From Siphonodentalium dalli (lineage: Eukaryota; Mollusca; Scaphopoda; Gadilida; Siphonodentaliidae): DNA of 64,000 bases. The translations under genes and the position numbers were made by a program. Numbering within the stretch: the stretch's first letter is position 1; each line of letters begins with the position of its first letter. The stretch is taken from contig CP136069.1 of the NCBI GenBank assembly GCA_032622095.1, forward strand, positions 189,213,122 to 189,277,121, read 5' to 3'. A model generated the notes under the pieces. The model was not told where the DNA came from. It was given only the letters and a program-made list of their open reading frames with translations, and did no database searches. Below are positions 55,671 to 64,000 of this stretch, one piece after another.

Positions 55671-56255
55671 TTATACACTCATGCATATAAATGATATATC
55701 GTATGCATTCACCAGAAGGCCATTGAACTTTGAGATAGCAATATGCACAGCACTATTGCGATAGTATATATGTATATTCATGTCAACGTTGTCCAATTAT
55801 GTTAATTCGACTGTTTAAATTTTAGGAAACATTCACTAAAAGCTGTATCCATGAGGATTTTCTCATTTGACAGCCAAACATACTAATTCACACAATGTAC
55901 CTGTACATACCCAACATACTAATTCACTATATGTACCGGTACGAAAAGTTATACATGTGGTTGTATGGATAATTAGTTCGAATCGCGTGGAAAATCGAAG
56001 TACATATTATTAGAGCGCAAGACACAAACACGAAAAGTGGCCTAATTCAAGTTAACCAACTTGGTGTATGTATATAGTTATCCGTTATCGGTACTATAGT
56101 TTGCAATACGCGAAATACAACGTTCAACACAACGTTCAATAAGGAGGATACAATAAATATATTATAGCCACTCGGGCTGTAAATATCTCCGGAAATTTGG
56201 TATGAGAATTAATACTAAATATGCGCTATGCCATCAACAAATATGTCGCCTTGTA
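55671..56255. other. AT-rich spacer, nothing recognised
   Basis: A short duplicated phrase, CATACTAATTCAC, near 55878 and 55916 is the only feature noted. The last eight bases (GCCTTGTA) are the left target duplication of the next element. Confidence 0.5.
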
Positions 56256-56326
56256 ACTACGGTGACATCGGCTACTTATTCCCAGTTCCTTATTCCTTAT
56301 TCGGAAACATTATATATTGACCAAAT

Positions 56327-59300
56327 AAACGGTGCGGTAGGGTGGCCCACCCCAAAATTAGATATAAAAACAAAAAACCGCACCCCTCTAGCCCATACGG
56401 TTGCCACAGTAGGTGGCCAAAGTGGCAACCATAGCCGTTTTGATATTTATGAACCGATTTTGACCAAATAAAATGCTCGGTAGGGTGGCCCACCCCAAAA
56501 TTAGATATAAAAACCAAAAACCGCACCCTCTAGCCCATACGGTTGCCACAGTAGGTGGCCAAAGTTGGAACCATAGCCGTTTTGGTATTTATGAACCGAT
56601 TTTGACCAAATAAAAGTTGCGGTAGGGTGGCCCACCCCAAAATTAGATATGAAAACCGAAAAGCGCACCCCTCTATCCCATACGGTTGCCACAGTAGGTG
56701 GCCAAAGTGGCAACCATAGCCGTTTTGGTATTTATGAACCGATTTTGACCAAATAAAATGTGCGTTAGGGTGGCCCACCCCAAAATTAGATATAAAAACC
56801 GAAAACCGCATCCCTTTAGCCCATACGCTTGCCATAGTAGGTGGCCAAAGTGGCAACCATAGCCGTTTTGGTATTTATGAACCGATTTTGACCAAATAAA
56901 ATGTGCGGTAGGGTGGCCCACCCCAAAATTAGATATAAAAACCGAAAACCGCATCCCTTTAGCCCATACGCTTGCCATAGTAGGTGGCCAAAGTGGCAAC
57001 CATATCCGTTTTGGTATTTATGACCCGATTTTGACCAAATAAAATGTGCGGTAGGGTGGCCCACCCCAAAATTAGATATAAAAACCGAAAACCGCATCCA
57101 TTTAGCCCATACGCTTGCCATAGTAGGTGGCCAAAGTGGCAACCATAGCCGTTTTGGTATTTATGAACCGATTTTGACCAAATAAAATGTGCGGTAGGGT
57201 GGCCCACCCCAAAATTAGATATAAAAACCGAAAACCGCATCCCTTTAGCCCATACGGTTGCCATAGTAGGTGGCCAAAGTGGCAACCATAGCCGTTTTGG
57301 TATTTATGAACCGATTTTGACCAAATAAAATGTGCGGTAGGGTGGCCCACCCCAAAATTAGATATAAAAACCAAAAACCGCATCCCTCTAGCCCATACGG
57401 TTGCCATAGTAGGTGGCCAAAGTGGCAACCATAGCCGATTTGGTATTTATGAACCGATTTTGACCAAATAAACGGTGCGGTAGGGTGGCCCACCCCAAAA
57501 TTAGATATAAAAACTAAAAACCGCACCCTCTAGGCCATACGGTTGCCACAGTAGGTGGCCAAAGTGGCAACCATAGCCGTTTTGGTATTTATGAACCGAT
57601 TTTGACCAAATAAAAGTTGCGGTAGGGTGGCCCACCCCAAAATTAGATATAAAAACCGAAAACAGCACCCCTCTAGCCCATACGGTTGCCACAGTAGGTG
57701 GCCAAAGTGGCAACCATAGCCGTTTTGGTATTTATGAACCGATTTTGACCAAATAAAATGTGCGGTAGGGTGGCCCACCCCAAAATTAGATATAAAAACA
57801 AAAAACCGCATCCCTCTAGCCCATACGGTTGCCATAGTAGGTGGCCAAAGTGGCAACCATAGCCGTTTTGGTATTTATGAACCGATTTTGACCAAATAAA
57901 AGTTGCGGTAGGGTGGCCCACCCCAAAATTAGATATGAAAACCGAAAAGCGCACCCCTCTATCCCATACGGTTGCCACAGTAGGTGGCCAAAGTGGCAAC
58001 CATAGCCGTTTTGGTATTTATGAACCGATTTTGACCAAATAAAATGTGCGTTAGGGTGGCCCACCCCAAAATTAGATATAAAAACCGAAAACCGCATCCC
58101 TTTAGCCCATACGCTTGCCATAGTAGGTGGCCAAAGTGGCAACCATAGCCGTTTTGGTATTTATGAACCGATTTTGACCAAATAAAATGTGCGGTAGGGT
58201 GGCCCACCCCAAAATTAGATATAAAAACCGAAAACCGCATCCCTTTAGCCCATATGCTTGCCATAGTAGGTGGCCAAAGTGGCAACCATAGCCGTTTTGG
58301 TATTTATGAACCGATTTTGACCAAATAAAATGTGCGGTAGGGTGGCCCACCCCAAAATTAGATATAAAAACCGAAAACCGCATCCCTTTAGCCCATACGG
58401 TTGCCATAGTAGGTGGCCAAAGTGGCAACCATAGCCGTTTTGGTATTTATGAACCGATTTTGACCAAATAAAATGTGCGGTAGGGTGGCCCACCCCAAAA
58501 TTAGATATAAAAACCAAAAACCGCATCCCTCTAGCCCATACGGTTGCCATAGTAGGTGGCCAAAGTGGCAACCATAGCCGTTTTGGTATTTATGAACCGA
58601 TTTTGACCAAATAAACGGTGCGGTAGGGTGGCCCACCCCAACATTAGATATAAAAACCAAAAACCGCACCCCTCTAGGCCATACGGTTGCCACAGTAGGT
58701 GGCCAAAGTGGCAACCATAGCCGTTTTGGTATTTATGAACCGATTTTGACCAAATAAAAGTTGCGGTAGGGTGGCCCACCCCAAAATTAGATATAAAAAC
58801 CGAAAACAGCACCCCTCTAGCCCATACGGTTGCCACAGTAGGTGGCCAAAGTGGCAACCATAGCCGTTTTGGTATTTATGAACCGATTTTGACCAAATAA
58901 ACGGTGCGGTAGGGTGGCCCACCCCAAAATTAGATATAAAAACCGAAAACAGCACCCCTCTAGCCCATACGGTTGCCACAGTAGGTGGCCAAAGTTGGAA
59001 CCATAGTCGTTTTGGTATTTATAAACCGATTTTGACCAAATAAAAGTTGCGGTAGGGTGGCCCACCCCAAAATTAGATATGAAAACCGAAAACCGCACCC
59101 CTCTATCCCATACGGTTGCCACAGTAGGTGGCAAAAGTGGCAACCATAGCCGTTTTGGTATTTATGAACCGATTTTGACCAAATAAAATATGCGATAGGG
59201 TGGCCCACCCCAAAATTAGATATAAAAACCGAAAACCGCACCCCTTTAGCCCATACGGTTGCCATAGTAGGTGGCCAAAGTGGCAACCATAGCCGTTTTG

Positions 59301-60174
59301 GTATTTATGAACCGATTTTGACCAAATAAAATGTGCGGTAGGGTGGCCCACCCCAAAATTAGATATAAAAACCAAAAACCGCACCTTCTAGCCCATACGG
59401 TTGCCACAGTAGGTGGCCAAAGTGGCAACCATAGCCGTTTTGGTATTTATGAACCGATTTTGACCAAATAAAATGTGCGTTAGGGTGGCCCACCCCAAAA
59501 TTAGATATAAAAACCGAAAACCGCATCCCTTTAGCCCATACGGTTGCCATAATAGGTGGCAAAAGTGGCAACCATAGCCGTTTTGGTATTTATGAACCGA
59601 TTTTGACCAAATAAAATGTGCGGTAGGGTGGCCCACCCCAAAATTAGATATAAAAACCAAAAACCGCACCCCTCTAGCCCATACGGTTGCCACAGTAGGT
59701 GGCCAAAGTGGCAACCATTGCCGTTTTGATATTTATGAACCGATTTTGACCAAATAAAATGTGCGGTAGGGTGGCCCACCCCAAAATTAGATATAAAAAC
59801 CGAAAACAGCACCACTCTAGCCCATACGGTTGCCACAGTAGGTGGCCAAAGTGACAACCATAGCCGTTTTGGTATTTATGAACCGATTTTGACCAAATAA
59901 ACGGTGCGGTAGGGTGGCCCACCCCAAAATTAGATATAAAAACCGAAAACCGCATCCCTCTAGCCCATACGGTTGCCACAGTAGGTGGCCAAAGTGGCAA
60001 CCATAGCCGTTTTGGTATTTATGAACCGATTTTGACCAAATAAACGGTGCGGTAGGGTGGCCCACCCCAAAATTAGATATAAAAACCGAAAACCGCATCC
60101 CTCTAGCCCATACGGTTGCCATAGCAGGTGGCCAAAGTGGCAACCATAGCCGTTTTGGTATTTATGAACCGATT
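56327..60174 (-). repeat. 143-bp tandem repeat, left arm, about 27 units
   Basis: Each unit holds GTAGGGTGGCCCACCCCAAA, GTTGCCA(C/T)AGTAGGTGGCC and GAACCGATTTTGACCAAATA. Runs of variants recur about 1286 bp apart (nine units), for example 56530-56999 versus 57816-58285, so blocks of units were themselves duplicated. Confidence 0.95.
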
Positions 60175-61255
60175 TTTGGGCTAGAGGGGTGCGGTTTTTG
60201 GTTTTTATATCTAATTTTGGGGTGGGCCACCCTACCGCACATTTTATTTGGTCAAAATCGGTTCATAAATACCAAAACGGCTATGGTTGCCACTTTGGCC
60301 ACCTACTGTGGCAACCGTATGGGCTAGAGGGGTGCGGTTTTTGGTTTTTATATCTAATTTTGGGGTGGGCCACCCTACCGCACCGTTTATTTGGTCAAAA
60401 TCGGTTCATAAATACCAAAACGGCTATGGTTGCCACTTTGGCCACCTACTATGGCAACCGTATGGGCTAGAGGGATGCGGTTTTCGGTTTTTATATCTAA
60501 TTTTGGGGTGGGCCACCCTACCGCACATTTTATTTGGTCAAAATCGGTTCATAAATACCAAAACGGCTATGGTTGTCACTTTGGCCACCTACTGTGGCAA
60601 CCGTATGGGCTAGAGGGGTGCTGTTTTCGGTTTTTATATCTAATTTTGGGGTGGGCCACCCTACCGCAACTTTTATTTGGTCAAAATTGGTTCATAAATA
60701 CCAAAACGGCTATGGTTGCCACTTTGGCCACATACTGTGGCAACCGTATGGGCTAGAGGGGTGCGGTTTTTGGTTTTTATATCTAATTTTGGGGTGGGCC
60801 ACCCTACCGCACCGTTTATTTGGTCAAAATCCGTTCATAAATACCAAAACGGCTATGGTTGCCACTTTGGCCACCTACTATGGCAACCGTATGGGCTAGA
60901 GGGATGCGGTTTTCGGTTTTTATATATAATTTTGGGGTGCGCCACCCTACCGCACATTTTATTTGGTCAAAATCGGTTCATAAATACCAAAACGGCTATG
61001 GTTGCCACTTTGGCCACCTACTGTGGCAACCGTATGGGCTAGAGGGGTGCTGTTTTCGGTTTTTATATCTAATTTTGGGGTGGGCCACCCTACCGCAACT
61101 TTTATTTGGTCAAAATCGGTTCATAAATACCAAAACGGATATGGTTGCCACTTTGGCCACCTACTGTGGCAACCGTATGGGCTAGAGGGGTGCGGTTTAT
61201 GGTTTTTATATCTAATTTTGGGGTGGGCCACCCTACCGCACCGTTTATTTGGTCA
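60175..61255 (+). repeat. 143-bp tandem repeat, right arm, about 7.5 units
   Basis: Same unit in reverse complement. The rare variant with GTGACAACC instead of GTGGCAACC appears once in each arm (about 59853 and 60575), both within about 400 bp of the centre, which points to copying between arms. Confidence 0.93.
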
Positions 61256-61355
61256 ATATATAATGTTTCCGAATAAGGAATAAGGAACTGGGAATAAGTA
61301 GCCGATGTAACCGTAGTGCCTTGTACACGTATACATCTTTCTTGTCGTTAGAATT

Positions 61356-61451
61356 TTATCGCTGCTCCCTGTTTCCGGAATGCTCCGGAATAACCGAAGA
61401 CTTATTTGTAGGCATAGTACCCTTTGGAAAATGACCGTTATTTGTCAGTCG
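61356..61451 (-). CDS. Possible second exon of a - strand gene (weak)
   Basis: After ATATTCAG on the - strand a frame of 31 codons plus stop is in phase with the candidate first exon at 61672-61698 (intron about 220 bp). There is no recognisable motif, and the product would be only about 40 residues. It could be chance. Confidence 0.15.
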   Translation of the reverse strand, partial: RLTNNGHFPKGTMPTNKSSVIPEHSGNREQR

Positions 61452-61671
61452 CTGAATATTCAAGCTGAATTTTGTACTGACATTGTGTGAATGTATCGGC
61501 GTTAGAATGCAAGTTAATTCGATACTGAGAGAGATAACATTTCTTCGCATTATCGTTGCAAATTTCGCAGTCGTTTCAACAAATTTCTTCCAAACATATC
61601 AATAAAAAAATAATTGAAATATGTTTTTAAATCAATAAAAAAATATTTGAAATATGTTTTTAAACACTCAC

Positions 61672-61698
61672 CTTTGAGTCTTCGCTTGCCTTGGGCAT
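61672..61698 (-). CDS. Possible first coding exon (weak)
   Basis: ATG after GGAGCG opens nine codons (MPKASEDSK) ending exactly at a good donor, AAG|GTGAGT. A G/C-richer stretch upstream could be 5' UTR. The donor is the main evidence; function unknown. Confidence 0.25.
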
Positions 61699-62810
61699 CG
61701 CTCCAGAGGTATCAGTAATTAGTTTGACGAAACGCAACCAGATAGATATAGAAAATTTGATACAGTTTCTGAGCGTGGCCGTTTGTCGAATTCGTTTGTT
61801 TATCATCAAATTAGCCGTTAGCATCCAAATGTGGGATGTAGGGGTGGTATTGGCTGATTTATTATACCTTCAGAAATGTCACATTGTCTCATTCGGGAAC
61901 ATCTACCTTGGTGCTGATGTCATCGTCAAATCGTTGCGTGTGCAGATCTTGGATTTTGGGTTGTGAAATGCATTAGAGTCTGAGCCAACATATGGAAACC
62001 CTCCCCCTCTGCGGAATTTTGAAGACCTAATTATTATTATAGACCATGACATTCTGCTTCTTTTAAGCATGTTTGCCATCTGAGAAGTGTAGTATTCGAA
62101 TTGTTGGCACTTTTTTATGTTTTTATCGTATTTCTCTAAATTGTACATTTTGGTGGGTAGGGGTAGGTAATTCCCCTAATACTGGGCATAATGGTGGGTA
62201 GGGGTAGATAATTCCCCACATATATGAGGTGCAGTTGGTTTCAATTTCAAGGGGTGTTATCATATAATAGTAATATATAACAAAATTAAACATGGATATA
62301 TTATTGTATTTTTAGCAAATGTAAATTAAAATCTTTTTGTTATTTTGCGAAGAGTGAAAAAGCCACACTGGCAGTATTCTGAGGATCAAAATGGTCTTAG
62401 TGTCGATGTCTATAGTTATTCTCTTATTGTTTTTGTAAAGAGTATTGGCTAAGGCAGTTGTATGATAAAGCAGATATATATGCATGTACATGTCAAGGCA
62501 CTCGATATATACACATACGCCCCGTAAATGACCACTCAGCTATATGCTTCATGTATGCATATAGCCATATACACTTCAACTCTGGCCGTATAGTCATTCC
62601 ACGTGCATCTATACACATCACCCATAACATACAACTACTCTTTATGTATCCATACACCCCACTCATACGGCCAACATATATACATATACACTCACCTTGA
62701 CAACATAGCTACCAAATGTACATAAATGTGCATCTCACCCACGAACACATTAACTCCATACACGCATAAACACCATACAGATGACCATGTATATACACTT
62801 ATCATGTCAC

Positions 62811-62958
62811 CTGGTTGCATCGACCAATGAGGACGCTCCGTTGGTAGAGGCATATCAGGAGGCATCGGGTCGTCATCTTTGTAGCCCGTCCCATATGGAA
62901 TCCATATCCCCCACCAGGGTTCCCATATGGGGTCGTTGTCCGCCATTTTGTTTTTCAT
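62811..62958 (-). CDS. Candidate first exon of an unknown Trp/Pro-rich protein
   Basis: Two ATGs (62958 and 62946) are in frame; the second is in the strong context CAAAATGGCGGAC. The product begins MADNDPIWEPWWGIW, continues with IPYGTGYKDDDPMPPDMPLP and ends at CAACCAG|GTGACA, a usable donor. Base composition (GC-rich, few chance stops) and amino-acid pattern differ from the surroundings. Beyond the donor the frame becomes low-complexity CATA-type sequence, as expected for an intron. No family is recognised. Confidence 0.4.
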
Positions 62959-63090
62959 GGAACTCTGCCGCCTCGGGTATATTTTCGGTATATTTTGGCG
63001 CCAAGAAAAGGGATATCTGTCGGAAATCAAGTTCTGTTAATTTAAAGACATAGTACCATATACAAAAACATGCATCTCATATATATTTTG

Positions 63091-63139
63091 AAGACCTCTG
63101 TCTGTCTGTCTGTCTGTTTGTTTGTCTGTCTGTCTGTCA
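63091..63139. repeat. (CTGT)n microsatellite
   Basis: About 11 CTGT units with a TTTGTTTG interruption, at the left edge of the Helitron-like repeat block. Confidence 0.95.
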
Positions 63140-63174
63140 TTAATACAAATCTACGATTCTCGACCGATCGGGAC

Positions 63175-63680
63175 GAAACTTGGTACGTGTGTGTAGTTTG
63201 ACCAGGCGGTCGTCGTTGTCGTATTGGCGAGCCCGTGCGACGCCCGTGCAGCGCAAGCGCAGACGAGATCTCGGAAACGGGTGGAGCTATCGACTTGAAA
63301 TTTGCTATGTGAATGTATCTTGCCCCGGATACGAATTTTATCGGGTCGCCGAGCCCGTGCGACGCCAGCTTCGCGCATGCGCAGACGAGATCTCGGAAAC
63401 GGGTGGAGCTATCGACTTGATATTTGGTATGTGAATGTATCTTGCCCCGGATACGAATTTTATCGGGTCGCCGAGCCCGTGCGACGCCAGCTTCGCGCAT
63501 GCGCAGACCAGATCTCGGAAACGGGTGGAGCTATCGACTTGAAATTTGGTATGTGAATGTATCTTGCCCCGGATACGAATTTTATCGGGTCGCCGAGCCC
63601 ATGCGACGCCAGATTCGCGCATGCGCAGACCAGATCTCGGAAACGGGTGGAGCTATCGACTTGAAATTTGGTTTTTGAAT
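63175..63680. repeat. 122-bp tandem repeat, about 4 copies
   Basis: Units contain GGGTGGAGCTATCGACTTGA, ATCTTGCCCCGGATACGAAT and GTGCGACGCCAGCTTCGCGC at 122-bp spacing (63180, 63302, 63424, 63546). GC content is clearly above that of the flanks. Confidence 0.93.
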
Positions 63681-63710
63681 AGCCCGGACAACGTCGGGCT
63701 CATCGGCTAG
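63681..63710 (+). mobile_element. Helitron-like 3' end (hairpin + CTAG)
   Basis: AGCCCGGACAACGTCGGGCT (63681-63700) folds into a GC-rich hairpin; six bases later the sequence CTAG is followed by T. A hairpin shortly before CTRR and insertion before T are the 3' hallmarks of Helitrons. The 5' TC end and Rep/helicase gene are not in sight; the (CTGT)n at 63091 might lie near the 5' end of a non-autonomous copy. Confidence 0.55.
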
Positions 63711-64000
63711 TGTGATATATTTGAGAAATTCTAAACACTCATAAATTAACTATCAAACTCAAGTTTGTTGTCCTGCTTCTGGTGATTAGCCATTGACTCA
63801 ATGCGTTGACGTTCAACGCCCATTACGCATCACTGTGACGTCACATAAGGTAATAGCCATAGACAACAAATTTACTTACTGGCAGGTAATGAACTTCGTA
63901 TAAGTAATTCAAATTATCACACGGAAAACATGATATGTGGGTGACATGATAAAATCGTTACAGGGCTCGTTGTTGCCGGCTACGGTGACATATGAGGCTC
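63711..64000. other. Unremarkable end of window
   Basis: No gene or repeat recognised in the last 290 bases. Confidence 0.5.

Larger units (their letters stand above)
56256..61317. mobile_element. 5.06-kb fold-back element with satellite arms and 8-bp target duplication
   Basis: GCCTTGTA occurs at 56248-56255 and 61318-61325. Immediately inside, about 75 bp are repeated in reverse complement with a single mismatch (ACTACGGTGACATCGGCTAC at the left). The rest is a 143-bp tandem repeat: about 27 units in one orientation to 60174, then about 7.5 units in the opposite orientation. There is no unique spacer at the switch. Drosophila FB-type elements share this plan of long inverted arms made from tandem repeats. 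No transposase is encoded; frames of 108 codons, each offset by 143 bp, are periodic artefacts. Confidence 0.9.

Noticed and set aside
56290-61283. Dozens of overlapping ~108-codon frames in the 143-bp array
   Set aside because: They repeat at 143-bp offsets with the same peptide, an effect of a stop-free period; no start context or splice signal supports coding.
61691-61966. 91-codon + frame
   Set aside because: It overlaps in antisense the candidate promoter/first exon, lacks recognisable motifs and has no splice support.
63042-63678. Frames of 75-152 codons on both strands
   Set aside because: They come from the 122-bp tandem repeat, shifted from unit to unit.
1-64000. tRNA, rRNA or snRNA genes
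   Set aside because: I looked for internal promoter boxes and cloverleaf-like stretches by eye and found none convincing; tRNAscan-SE or Infernal would be the decisive test.

Overview
This is eukaryotic, almost certainly metazoan, nuclear DNA: very few coding exons, GT-AG introns, an animal M1-peptidase gene, Tc1-type and Jockey/I-type mobile elements, and dense interspersed and tandem repeats. Repeat style and codon use suggest a marine invertebrate (lophotrochozoan, cephalochordate or similar), but the species cannot be fixed from sequence alone.

The one host gene I am confident of is on the + strand: the last three coding exons of an aminopeptidase O (AOPEP) orthologue at 39107-39226, 40291-40377 and 49451-49615, followed directly by an AATAAA. 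Its last intron (about 9.1 kb) holds a 5'-truncated retrotransposon with target duplication, microsatellites and TTAA-type MITEs. Two weaker candidate first exons lie on the - strand near 61.7 kb and 62.9 kb.

Layout. 1-1.25 kb: end of a TTAA-type MITE, then an 88-bp satellite. 1.26-9.2 kb: fold-back MITEs of several families. 9.3-16.3 kb: retrotransposon remnant, 121-bp, 42-bp and 26-bp tandem arrays. 16.3-25.0 kb: a non-LTR retrotransposon (- strand; gag-like ORF1 with zinc knuckles, ORF2 with endonuclease and reverse transcriptase) with 50-bp 5' monomers and a GGTTCT-rich segment, followed by two rearranged, nearly identical partial copies. 25.7-30.1 kb: a DNA-transposon-like unit (21-bp inverted repeats, 5-bp direct repeats) containing a dead Tc1-like transposon, a TTAA-type MITE and an unrecognised ORF remnant. 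30-38.7 kb: nested inverted repeats and 'CCATCTTGGATTT' repeats. 38.7-50.7 kb: AOPEP 3' end and intronic repeats. 51-53 kb: a nested DNA element with an identifiable empty site. 53.2-55.7 kb: closely packed degenerate ORFs, one with a zinc knuckle, that look like a mobile-element or virus-derived block. 56.3-61.3 kb: a complete 5-kb fold-back element whose arms are arrays of a 143-bp repeat, bounded by 8-bp target duplications. 63.1-63.7 kb: 122-bp repeats ending in a Helitron-like hairpin and CTAG.

A recurring theme is one palindromic double-hairpin cassette (two ~33-bp-stem hairpins in inverted order) found within several distinct terminal contexts across the window. The strongest candidates for undescribed biology are that cassette, the fold-back satellite element, and the 53-56 kb gene block.
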